A stretch of 64,000 bases of DNA from DASXQK01 sp963757155 (GTDB lineage Bacteria > Pseudomonadota > Alphaproteobacteria > Dongiales > Dongiaceae): the NCBI GenBank assembly GCA_963757155.1, contig CAVWQS010000018.1, positions 98,184 through 162,183 on the forward strand. The letters are read 5' to 3'. This document shows, one piece after another, positions 24,427-32,043 of this stretch (position 1 is the first letter of the stretch; the number at the start of each line of letters is the position of its first letter). The notes under the pieces were generated by a model. It was not told the DNA's origin. It made no database searches and saw only the letters and a program-made list of their open reading frames with translations. A program made the position numbers and the translations under genes.

Positions 24427-27225
24427 ATGACGGCAGGAAGCCCGACACTTCGCGCCGCACCGCTCGCTGGTGCCGGCGGCTGGACGCCGAGCGCCACGCC
24501 CGTCCTGTTCTACCTCTCCGTCGGGCTGATCGCCGGCGCGATCATCGCGCTGCAGATCGCGGTCATGCGCATCTTCTCCATCGCCAGCTGGGCCCATTTC
24601 GGCTCGCTGGTGATCTCCATCGCCATGCTGGGCTTTGGGATCGCCTCGGCGGTGATGTGCGTCGGCAAGGCTCGGATCGAGCGCAACCAGGATCTCCTCG
24701 CCAAGATCTGCCTGCTGGCCTTCGGGCCGCTGCTGGCCGCGGCCAATGGGCTGGCCCAGATGGTGCCCTTCAATCCGATCTTCCTGGTATCGGACCCGCA
24801 GCAGAAGCTCCGGCTGCTGGCCAATTTCCTGCTCTATTTCTCGCCTTTCCTGCCGGGGGCGGTGTTCCTCGGCCTTGCTTTCCTCAGAGGGCAGAAGGCC
24901 TTCGGGCGGGTCTATTTCGCCGATCTCCTGGGCTCGGGCCTGGGCGGCCTCGCCTTCCTGGGCGCGCTCTATCTGCTGCCGCCGGAGCGCCTGCTGCTGG
25001 TGCCGCTGGGCCTCTGGTTCATCAGCGGGCTCTTCTGGTTCCGGATGCAGCGCGATCGCGGCGGCCTCGTCCTGTTGCTGCTGGCTGGCGCGCTGGGCAT
25101 CCTTCTCAACTTCGCGCTGCCGCAGATCGAGAGCTCGCCCTACAAGGGCGTCAGCTATGCCCGCCACTTCCCCGATGCCGAGCGCATCTATGAGGCGGCG
25201 AGCCCCTTCGGCGACCTCGAGATCTATCACAGCTCCTATTTCCACTTCGCCCCCGGCCTCTCCGACATGGCGGCGATCAATTTGCCGAGCATGCCGACCG
25301 ACGCCTATCTCGGCATGTTCATCGACGGCGACGGGCCGATCGGAATCATCAAGGCGCTGCCGGACGACCAGACCGCCTATTTCCGCTTCCTGCCGATGTA
25401 TCTGCCCTATGTCGTGAAGAAGGATCCCTCGGTCTTCATCGTGCAGTTCGGCGGCGGCATCTCCACCAGCCTGGCGCTGCGCAGCGGCGCATCCTCGGTC
25501 ACCGTCGCCGAGGCCAATCCCCTTGTGCTCCAGGCCATGCGCGATCCGAAGATCGCGGCGCTGACCGGCCATATGCTGGAAAATCCGCGCATCCACCTGG
25601 TGCCCTTCGCCGGGCGGCTCTATGCACCCCAGGTGCACGACAGCTTCGATATCGTCGATCTCAGCCTCGCCGATTCCACCGGCCTCTCCAACGCCGGCGG
25701 CAACACGATCTTCGAGAACTACGGCTATACCCGCGAGGCCATGGCGAGCTATATGCGCGCCCTCAAGCCCGGCGGCATTCTCGCGGTCACGATCTGGAAC
25801 AAGGAGGATCCGCCGAAATCGGCGATCCGCCTCTTCACCACCATGACCGAGGCCGCGCGACTGGTCGATAACGGCCCGATCGCCGATCGCTTCTATATCA
25901 GCCACACCTATCTCGGCACCCTGACGGTGCTCTATCAGCGCGGCGCCTTCAGCGCGGCGGAGATCGCCGCCCTCGACGCCCATGACAAGGCGATGGCCTT
26001 CGACGTGGTCTATGAGCCGGGCCGCGCCTATGTCGGCAAGACGCCGGCCGATCTCTACAGCCGCTACCGCGACAATTTCTTCGCGACCTCCAACAGCTCG
26101 CCGGGTTCCAATCCGGGCGGCGCCGCCGCGGGTTCTGCCGCGCCGGCAGCAGGCGCCGATGCCACCGCGCCGGCTGCCGGCAGCGGAACGGGCGGGTCTG
26201 AGAATCTCGGGGCCGAGCTCCTGGCGGGGCAGAGCAGCGCCAATGGCGGCGATCCGAACGGCGATCAGACCTCGGCTGACGGCAGCGATCCCAACGACAA
26301 CGCTGCCACCAACGACGACTACACCATGGGCGCGCTCTACAAGATGATCGCTGCCCAGCTCGTGACCGGCCATGAGCCCGAGGTGCTGCACAACTACCTC
26401 TTCGACGGCCGGCCGCTCACCAACGACAACCCCTATTTCGCCGGCTATGTGAAGCTCGCCGACCTGCCCGCGGTCTTCGGCATGCTGGATGCGGTGTCGG
26501 ACGAATGGGGCTATCTGCTGCTCTGGGGTACGCTGGCCGAGAGCCTGCTGCTGGGCCTGGTGCTGCTGCTGATCCCCGTCGTCTTCGGCTGGCGCAGCAT
26601 CTTCTCCCGCCAGCCGGGCAAGCTCGGGATCCTCGTCTATTTCCTCTGCCTGGGTCTCGGCTATATCGTCATCGAAGTCGGGCTGATCGGAAAATTCGTG
26701 CTGGCCCTGGCCAATCCCACCGTCTCGGCCTCGGTTCTCATCACCGGCATGCTGGTCTTCTCCGGCCTCGGCAGCCTTGCGTCGGGACGCTATCTCGACC
26801 GCTGCCGGGTGATCATGCCGCGCATCTTCCTCGCCATCGCCGCGATCCTGATCGCCTATTCCTTCATCCTGGGCCCGGTGCTCGACGTCATCGGCCTCTG
26901 GCCCTATGCGCTGCGCATCGTCGCTTGCCTGGCCCTGCTCCTGCCGCCGGCCTTCCTGATGGGCTTCCCCTTCCCCACCGGCATGGGAATGCTCTCCCGC
27001 CTGGGCAAGGAGCATTTCTTCCTCTGGGCCTGGGGCATCAACGGGCTGTTTTCGGTGATCGGCTCCGTGGCCGTCCCGCTCATCGCCGTGCTGTTCGGAC
27101 TGAAGGCCTTGATCTGGGTCGCGGCCATCGCCTATCTCGTGGCTCTGCCGGCCTTTTTCGCCTTGCTTCTGCCGGTGGCGGCGGGCTCCCGGGCGGGCGC
27201 CAACGCGGGCCTTGCCAGGGGCTGA
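24427..27225 (+). CDS. Large membrane protein with spermidine-synthase-like methyltransferase domain
   Basis: This 932-residue protein has about seven N-terminal membrane helices (up to about 235), then a soluble domain resembling spermidine/spermine synthases and related SAM-fold proteins (FIVQFGGGISTSLALRSGASSVTVAEANPLV, DIVDLSLADSTGL, YMRALKPGGILAVTIWN). About seven C-terminal helices (GYLLLWGTLAESLLLG onward) follow. A Gly/Ser/Ala/Asp-rich insert of about 80 residues (from about 557) interrupts the soluble domain. The usual polyamine-synthase catalytic aspartates are not obvious, so enzymatic role and substrate are unknown. It is transcribed ahead of rpmE. Confidence 0.82.
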   Translation: MTAGSPTLRAAPLAGAGGWTPSATPVLFYLSVGLIAGAIIALQIAVMRIFSIASWAHFGSLVISIAMLGFGIASAVMCVGKARIERNQDLLAKICLLAFGPLLAAANGLAQMVPFNPIFLVSDPQQKLRLLANFLLYFSPFLPGAVFLGLAFLRGQKAFGRVYFADLLGSGLGGLAFLGALYLLPPERLLLVPLGLWFISGLFWFRMQRDRGGLVLLLLAGALGILLNFALPQIESSPYKGVSYARHFPDAERIYEAASPFGDLEIYHSSYFHFAPGLSDMAAINLPSMPTDAYLGMFIDGDGPIGIIKALPDDQTAYFRFLPMYLPYVVKKDPSVFIVQFGGGISTSLALRSGASSVTVAEANPLVLQAMRDPKIAALTGHMLENPRIHLVPFAGRLYAPQVHDSFDIVDLSLADSTGLSNAGGNTIFENYGYTREAMASYMRALKPGGILAVTIWNKEDPPKSAIRLFTTMTEAARLVDNGPIADRFYISHTYLGTLTVLYQRGAFSAAEIAALDAHDKAMAFDVVYEPGRAYVGKTPADLYSRYRDNFFATSNSSPGSNPGGAAAGSAAPAAGADATAPAAGSGTGGSENLGAELLAGQSSANGGDPNGDQTSADGSDPNDNAATNDDYTMGALYKMIAAQLVTGHEPEVLHNYLFDGRPLTNDNPYFAGYVKLADLPAVFGMLDAVSDEWGYLLLWGTLAESLLLGLVLLLIPVVFGWRSIFSRQPGKLGILVYFLCLGLGYIVIEVGLIGKFVLALANPTVSASVLITGMLVFSGLGSLASGRYLDRCRVIMPRIFLAIAAILIAYSFILGPVLDVIGLWPYALRIVACLALLLPPAFLMGFPFPTGMGMLSRLGKEHFFLWAWGINGLFSVIGSVAVPLIAVLFGLKALIWVAAIAYLVALPAFFALLLPVAAGSRAGANAGLARG

Positions 27226-27240
27226 CGCCTCCGCTATAAG
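27212..27240 (+). promoter_or_regulatory. Sigma-70-type promoter of rpmE
   Basis: TTGCCA (27212-27217) and TATAAG (27235-27240) are separated by 17 bases, directly upstream of rpmE. A 7-bp hairpin CTCCCGC-N4-CGGGAG overlaps the expected transcription start (27240-27259). Confidence 0.7.
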
Positions 27241-27265
27241 CTCCCGCCTTCACGGGAGCCAGGCC

Positions 27266-27490
27266 ATGAAAGAGAAGATCCACCCCAACTACCATGAGAT
27301 CAACGTCGTGATGACCGACGGGTCGACATTCACGACCAAATCGACCTGGGGTAAGCCCGGCGATACCCTCAATCTGGAAATCGACCCCAAGTCGCATCCC
27401 GCCTGGACCGGCGTCCACCGCCTGCTCGACAGCGGCGGCCAGCTCGCCAAGTTCAAGAAGCGGTTCCAGAACCTCGGCATCAAGCAGTAA
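27266..27490 (+). CDS. rpmE: 50S ribosomal protein L31, cysteine-free form
   Basis: This 74-residue ribosomal protein begins MKEKIHPNYHEINVVMTDGS and ends HPAWTGVHRLLDSGGQLAKFKKRFQNLG, the L31 signature. It contains no cysteine, so it is the zinc-independent (C-minus) type. ATG 27266 follows an AGGCC region, and a terminator lies 24 bp after the stop. Confidence 0.97.
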   Translation: MKEKIHPNYHEINVVMTDGSTFTTKSTWGKPGDTLNLEIDPKSHPAWTGVHRLLDSGGQLAKFKKRFQNLGIKQ

Positions 27491-27513
27491 GACCAAGTCG
27501 CATTTCGCGATCC

Positions 27514-27539
27514 AGGGCCGGCTTTGCCGGCCCTTTCTA
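27514..27539 (+). terminator. Rho-independent terminator of rpmE
   Basis: GGGCCGGC-TTT-GCCGGCCC followed by TTTCTATTT forms a strong hairpin with a T tract just after rpmE. Confidence 0.88.
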
Positions 27540-27570
27540 TTTGTGCTCCGGGATCTCCGCCTCTCCTTCC

Positions 27571-27899
27571 GTCATCCCCGCGAAAGCGCTAGGGCATGTA
27601 CTCAAGCCCAGCCGGGTTCCCTTTGTATCCCCTCCCCCTTGCGGGGGAGGGTTAGGCGGGGGTCAGATCCGCGTCCGCGGATCATCAAGTCTGCGCTGCA
27701 TCGGCTGCAATATTCATGGCCACCCCCACCCCGGCCCTCCCCCGTCAAAGCGCGGGCCTTACGGCCCGCAGGGGGAGGGGGAAGAGTAGCCGCGCGCTCG
27801 ACGAGATATGTATATGCCTTAGCGCGAAAGCGGGGATCCAGGGCGAGTGGCAGGCGATCGCGCATGGGGCCCTGGATTCCCGCTTTCGCGGGCATGACG
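27571..27899. repeat. Second copy of the 28-bp inverted repeat, interrupted by an insertion
   Basis: The right arm (27872-27899, ending GGGCATGACG) is intact. The left arm is split: its first part ends in CGCGAAAGCG at 27579-27588 and resumes with the same CGCGAAAGCG at 27823-27832, then GGGATCCAG. Deleting 27589-27832 (the insertion plus one copy of the duplication) restores an arm equivalent to that at 13482. Confidence 0.85.
27589..27822. mobile_element. Small non-coding insertion (MITE-like) with 10-bp target duplication
   Basis: The 234-bp insertion begins CTAGGGCATGTAC and ends GTATATGCCTTAG, imperfect terminal inverted repeats of about 13 bases with two mismatches. It is flanked on both sides by CGCGAAAGCG, a 10-bp direct duplication (9 or 10 because the site is palindromic). 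It carries no gene. Its interior is the GC-rich repeat family (CCCTCCCCC-TTGC-GGGGGAGGG, then CCACCCCCACCCCGGCC and GCGGGCC-TTAC-GGCCCGC) that recurs at 42640-42800. No transposase for it is in the window. Confidence 0.75.
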
Positions 27900-27944
27900 G
27901 GGGGATAGTTGCCGCTTTGGTTCGAAAACCGGCCTCCCCGCCCT

Positions 27945-27970
27945 CTTGAAAGCCTTCTGTTCCATCCTTA
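27945..27970 (+). promoter_or_regulatory. Candidate RpoH (sigma-32) promoter of hsp20
   Basis: CTTG (27945-27948) is followed 18 bases on by CTTAACT, close to the alphaproteobacterial heat-shock consensus CTTG-N17/18-CYTATNT. It lies about 95 bp upstream of the hsp20 start, leaving room for the RNA thermometer leader. Confidence 0.5.
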
Positions 27971-27974
27971 ACTG

Positions 27975-28063
27975 GAATTCCGTCCGGATGCCCATAGCGG
28001 GTCCGGGCAGGCGTTCGGAGCATCCTGCTCCGTTCCCATGTTGCTCAATGGAGGATATGGACC
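27975..28063 (+). promoter_or_regulatory. ROSE-type RNA thermometer in the hsp20 leader
   Basis: The 3' hairpin of the leader pairs CCATGTTGCT (28036-28045) with AGGATATGG (28052-28060). This is the ROSE hallmark: UUGCU opposite the Shine-Dalgarno AGGA, with a G-G pair, a U-G pair and a bulged C, closed by a short loop (CAATGG). The start codon follows immediately at 28064. ROSE elements melt on heat shock and open the ribosome-binding site of small heat-shock genes in alphaproteobacteria. The upstream end of the element is estimated. Confidence 0.82.
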
Positions 28064-28522
28064 ATGCAAGCTTTCGATTTCAGCCCCCTGTTCCGTTCGA
28101 CCGTCGGTTTCGACCGGCTTACCCGTTTGCTGGATTCGGCCACCCGGGTCGATGACAGCGCTCTCAGCTATCCCCCCTACAACATCGAGCAGACGGGCGA
28201 GGATTCCTATCGCATCGTCATGGCGGTGGCGGGCTTCGGCGATAGCGATCTGACGCTGACCCAGCAGGGCAACTCCTTGCTCATCTCGGGCAAGCATGAG
28301 AAGCCGGCCGAGGAGAAGAAGTTCCTCTATCGCGGCATCGCCGGCCGCGCCTTCGAGCGTCGCTTCGAGCTCGCCGACCATATCAAGGTCGTCGGCGCGA
28401 AGCTGACCAACGGCCTGCTCAATGTCGAGCTGGCCCGCGAAGTGCCGGAGGCGATGAAGCCGCGGTCGATCAAGATCGGCAACGGCGTGGAGGGCAAGGT
28501 TCTCGAGAGCAAGGCCGCCTAA
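28064..28522 (+). CDS. hsp20: Hsp20/IbpA-family small heat-shock protein
   Basis: This 152-residue chaperone holds unfolding proteins in a refoldable state. N-terminal MQAFDFSPLFRSTVGFDRL is typical of IbpA-like proteins. The alpha-crystallin domain spans about 35-130 (NIEQTGEDSYRIVMAVAGF, LLISGKHE, YRGIAGRAFERRFELADHI, GLLNVELAREVPE). It is controlled by the ROSE leader and probably by a heat-shock promoter. Confidence 0.95.
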   Translation: MQAFDFSPLFRSTVGFDRLTRLLDSATRVDDSALSYPPYNIEQTGEDSYRIVMAVAGFGDSDLTLTQQGNSLLISGKHEKPAEEKKFLYRGIAGRAFERRFELADHIKVVGAKLTNGLLNVELAREVPEAMKPRSIKIGNGVEGKVLESKAA

Positions 28523-28554
28523 CCCGCGACTGCCTCGAAGCGACCTGACGACAG

Positions 28555-28586
28555 GGCCGGAGGGCGAAAGCTCTCCGGCCTTTTTC
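28555..28586 (+). terminator. Rho-independent terminator of hsp20
   Basis: GGCCGGAG-N10-CTCCGGCC followed by TTTTTC, 32 bp after the hsp20 stop. Confidence 0.9.
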
Positions 28587-28729
28587 ATGCGGGCGCCTGT
28601 CGCCCGCGCAAAACCGCCAGCATCCCGCCGCATCCGGCCCGGGTGTTTTCCTGGACATCCGCAACCGGTCGCGAAACACTTCCCCTGCGTCCGCCACCCG
28701 TCTTCTCATCAAGCCAAGGGGGCACCGGC

Positions 28730-29182
28730 ATGCTTGGCAAAATCGCACCCTCGGTCGTCATTCCCTGGCTCTTCAGCTTGGCGACGATCGGCGTCGGAAT
28801 CTGGCAGTTCGCGGATAGCAGCGCGCAGGCCAATCGCGAGCCGTTTCTGAAGCAGCAGCTCGATGTCACCTTCGAAGCCAGCCGCACCGTGGCGCAGCTC
28901 GCCAATGAGACCGATCCGGTGGAATGGGAGAAGGCCCGCAAGGCCTTCTGGCAGCTCTATTGGGGGCCGCTGGTGATCGTGGAAAATCAGGAAGTCGAAT
29001 TCGCCATGGGCAATGTGAAGACGAAGCTGGAGGCGGCCGTGCCGAAACTTCCCGTCCAGCCGGCGCAGCTGCCGTTGAAAATGCTGGATGCCAACTCCCG
29101 CGATCTCGCCTGCGCCGTCCGCCGCCTGATCCTGGCGAGCTGGCGCGTCGCCCTGCCGCCCCTCAAATATCTCTGCTCGTAA
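28730..29182 (+). CDS. Hypothetical membrane-anchored protein
   Basis: This 150-residue protein has one N-terminal hydrophobic segment (VVIPWLFSLATIGVGIWQFA, about 9-28) and a soluble helical remainder (FLKQQLDVTFEASRTVAQLANE, EWEKARKAFWQLYWGPLVIVEN). No known motif was recognised. It stands alone between the hsp20 terminator and a convergent hydrolase gene. ATG 28730 follows a purine-rich AAGGGGG. Confidence 0.7.
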   Translation: MLGKIAPSVVIPWLFSLATIGVGIWQFADSSAQANREPFLKQQLDVTFEASRTVAQLANETDPVEWEKARKAFWQLYWGPLVIVENQEVEFAMGNVKTKLEAAVPKLPVQPAQLPLKMLDANSRDLACAVRRLILASWRVALPPLKYLCS

Positions 29183-29196
29183 GTCGCCCTGCGCCG

Positions 29197-29983
29197 TTAC
29201 AGAAATCCCAGCAGCGCGTCGATCACCGCATCGGGCGCCTCGCCCATCATCATATGGCCGACGCCAGGCAGTAGCTTGGTCACGGCGCCGGGGATCGCCT
29301 CGGCCAGGGCCTTGGCCTTGGCCGGCGGGGTCATGCGGTCCTCGCTGCCCAGCAGGAGCAGCACCGGACAGGCGATCTCAGCTGCCACCGCGCCTGCGTC
29401 ATAGCCGTTGCACGCCTCCAGATCGTTGGCCAGCACCCCGGCCTCGGCGCGCCCGAGCAGGCTCTGCCCCCCGCCCATGAGCCAGAGCCCCGGCGCCGGC
29501 TGGCCGCCGAAATGGCCCACCGGCCCATGCCCCCAGGAGACGATGAGATCGGCCGCCAGCTCCGGATCGGCCTTGGCCGCGGCGAGGAGATCGGGATGCA
29601 CCGGCATGCGCGCCGCCACGCCCAGGAGGGCCAGGCGGCGCACGCGATCGGGTGCCGCTGCCGCCGCCGCCAGAGCAATGAGCGCGCCCATGCTATGGCC
29701 GCAGAGCGCGGCCTGCTGGATCCCCGCGGCATCGAGGAAACGGATCAGCCAGGCCGCCATCTCGGCGATGCTCGGTGAGCGCCGGCCCCGGCGAGCGGCC
29801 ATGGCCGGGCAGATCGAGGGCCAGCACCGCGCGGCCGCGATGGGCGAGGCTGCGGGCCTGCAGCGCCCAGACGATGTGGTCCATCCCTGCGCCATGGATC
29901 ATCACCACGGCGGGCTGGCCGGCTGAGAAGGCCCGGCCGCCCGTGGCGGCGAAGACGGGCTTGCCGTCGACCCGAAGCTCCAC
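29197..29983 (-). CDS. Alpha/beta hydrolase (one-base frameshift)
   Basis: This is an alpha/beta-hydrolase fold esterase or lipase-like enzyme of 261 residues after repair. The oxyanion strand is VVMIHGAGMDHIVW, the nucleophile elbow is CGHSMGAL (serine), the acid is likely D in LLGSEDRMTPP, and the histidine is in GVGHMMMGE. One extra base near 29775-29790 separates the N-terminal part (through LDLPGHGRSPGP) from the rest (SIAEMAAWLIRF). GTG 29983 is the start, 4 bp after the metZ/metY stop, so the two are probably co-transcribed. Confidence 0.85.
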
Positions 29984-29987
29984 GGAT

Positions 29988-31287
29988 TCAGCTCTTCTGC
30001 GAGGCCCGGAGGGCCTGGGTCAGATCCTCGATGATATCGGCCTCGGCCTCGAGACCGACGGAGAGCCGCACGAGATCCTCGCCGACCCCGGCGGCGATCA
30101 GCTCCTCGGCGCTCATCTGGGAATGGGTCGTGCTGGCGGGATGGATTACCAGGGTCTTGGCATCGCCGACATTGGCGAGATGAGAGGCCAGCCGCAGCGT
30201 CTCGATGAAGCGCCGCCCCGCCTCGCGTCCGCCCTTGATGCCGAAGGCGATCATCGAGCCCGGTCCCTTGGGGAAGAGGCGCTGGGCCAGGCGATGATCG
30301 GGATGCCCGGCCAGGCCGGGATAGCTGATCCAGGCCACGGCGGGATGGGCCTTCAGCGCCTCGGCCACGGCCTGGGCATTGGCGACATGGCGCTCCATGC
30401 GCAGCGGCAGGGTCTCTATTCCCTGCAGGATGTGGAAGGCATTCGCCGGGCTCATGCAGGCGCCGAAATCGCGCAAGCCCTCGACCCGGGCGCGGGTGAT
30501 GAAGGCCTGGGGACCGAACTCCTCGGCGAAGTCGATGCCGTGATAGCCGGCATAGGGCTCCGTCAGGGTCGGAAACTTCGCTGCCGATTTTTCCCAATCG
30601 AAGCGCCCGCCATCGATGAGCACGCCGCCGATGGCGACGCCATGGCCGCCCAGCCATTTGGTCGCGGAATGCAGGACGAGATCGGCGCCATGCTCGAAGG
30701 GGCGGTTGAGAAAAGGCGTCGAGAAAGTCGAAATCGATCAGCAGCGGAATCCCGGCTTCATGGGCGATCTCGGCGACGGCCTCCAGATCGAGCAGCTCCA
30801 GCCCGGGATTGCCGATGGTCTCGGCGAAGATCAGCCGCGTCTCGGGACGGATCGCCTGCTTGAAGCCGGCGATATCGCGCGGCGGCACGAAGCTGGTGGT
30901 GATGGCGAAGCGCGGCAGGGTGTGGCGGAAGAGATTGACGCTGCCGCCATAGAGCGCGGAGGAGGCGACGATATGGCTGCCCGCGCCCATCAGCGTGGCG
31001 ATGGCGAGATGCAATGCGGCATGGCCGCTGGCGGTGGCCACGGCGCCGACGCCGCCTTCCAGTGCTGCCACGCGCTCCTCCAGCACGGCGACGGTCGGGT
31101 TGGAGATCCGCGAATAGATATGGCCGACGCGCTCCAGGTTGAACAGCGCCGCGGCCGTCTCGACATCGCGAAAGACATAGGAGGTGGTCTGATAGATCGG
31201 CACCGCTCGCGCGCCGGTGGTGGGATCGGGCCGCTGGCCGGCATGCAGGCTCAGCGTCTCGAAACGGAAGAGCTTGGGGTCGGCCAT
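29988..31287 (-). CDS. metZ: O-succinyl/O-acetylhomoserine sulfhydrylase, Cys/Met PLP family (one-base frameshift)
   Basis: This PLP enzyme makes homocysteine (or cystathionine) from an activated homoserine. The N-terminal part has FETLSLHAGQRPDPTTGARAVPIYQTTSYVF, YSRISNPT and SGHAALHLA. After removal of one T from the TTTT run near 30713 the second half reads RPFEHGADLVLHSATKWLGG, carrying the PLP lysine (K in SATKW), then GLRDFGACMSPANAF and VIHPASTTHSQM. The repaired length is 432 residues. The usual VDNT[FL]A(T/S)P segment reads IDFDFLDAF, a local anomaly beside the indel. metY (acetylhomoserine) is an equally possible name. Confidence 0.88.
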
Positions 31288-31322
31288 GGCCTGGAGCCTG
31301 TCTGGAGACGGGAGCCTGTCTG

Positions 31323-31353
31323 GAAGCGAATTCCGCTATGCGGAATTCGCTTC
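31323..31353. repeat. Perfect 14-bp palindromic arms upstream of metZ
   Basis: GAAGCGAATTCCGC (31323-31336) and its exact reverse complement (31340-31353) flank the trinucleotide TAT. It sits 36 bp before the metZ start, where an operator or leader hairpin would act. No known binding-site consensus was recognised. Confidence 0.7.
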
Positions 31354-31356
31354 TGC

Positions 31357-31417
31357 TTTTCAAAAAACGGAGGGCCGCTCGGCCCAGCGGCACGGCGGCC
31401 CTCTCCCCCTTTTTTGA
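31357..31417. repeat. Large GC-rich hairpin with A/T-tract ends
   Basis: TTCAAAAAAC-GGAGGGCCGC and GCGGCCCTCTCCCCCTTTTTTGAA are near-perfect inverted repeats with a short loop. The A and T tracts on both sides make it resemble a bidirectional terminator. Confidence 0.6.
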
Positions 31418-31475
31418 AGCCTCGTTGTCTGACTTGCCGAAGCAAAACGGTAGGGCCGCCGTCCCCTCCTGGTCA

Positions 31476-31519
31476 AGTATGAAATCAGAGCTTGACGAGT
31501 ATGAAATCAGAGCTTGACG
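31476..31519. repeat. 22-bp tandem direct repeat with GTCAAG/CTTGAC arms
   Basis: AGTATGAAATCAGAGCTTGACG is present twice head-to-tail (31476-31497, 31498-31519). The first copy is preceded by GTCAAG, giving GTCAAG-N13-CTTGAC, an operator-like dyad about 190 bp upstream of metZ. The rest of 31288-31756 shows no gene. Confidence 0.7.
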
Positions 31520-31756
31520 AAAGAAAAACGCCGCCGGCGCTCCATAGCGTCGGCGGCGAAGGGGCGGGAACGCGAGAGGAGCGACAGGGAGGTTGCAACC
31601 TCGGCGGACCCGTACGAGGGTTGCGTCCCGCAAGGCAATCTAGGGATGCCCCGTGAAGGCGGCGTGACCGCCCGGTGAACAGACGGCGACGGTCCGAAAG
31701 GGATGTGGATGGATCGGGCCGCGGGCGCCTGGGCGACACGCGGTCCCGGGGGATGG

Positions 31757-31942
31757 TCAGCCTTGCTTGAACAGCCCGGCCGCGCCGCTGAGATGGGCCT
31801 GCTTGGCGGCGATCTTCGCCTTCACCCGCTCGATCTCGGCCTCCATCTGGGCGATATAGGCCCGCAGTTCCTCGAGCGACAGGCTGTCCAGCTCGCGCGG
31901 TGCAGGGGACTTCTTGCGGGGTTCAAGTTCCTCGGGATCCAT
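31757..31942 (-). CDS. DUF1192 family small protein
   Basis: This 61-residue protein with a charged N-terminus and one helix (SLSLEELRAYIAQMEAEIERVKAKIAAKQAHLSGAAGLF) matches the DUF1192 family, found almost only in alphaproteobacteria and typically beside the quinone reductase and TrcR genes, as here. Function unknown. Confidence 0.88.
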   Translation of the reverse strand: MDPEELEPRKKSPAPRELDSLSLEELRAYIAQMEAEIERVKAKIAAKQAHLSGAAGLFKQG

Positions 31943-32043
31943 ATCGCCTCGTCCATTTGCCAGCGGCAGTAGCCTTCAAGCATAGTAGCGCCGAATTCGA
32001 CGCCGAGAAACGCCATGCCGCCAACGGCCTGGCAGGGGAACCC

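Noticed and set aside
31288..31520. SAM-II riboswitch upstream of metZ
   Set aside because: The minus strand has repeated GCTCTGATTTCATAC segments, superficially like part of the SAM-II core, but the required pseudoknot sequence is missing and the segment is a tandem repeat.
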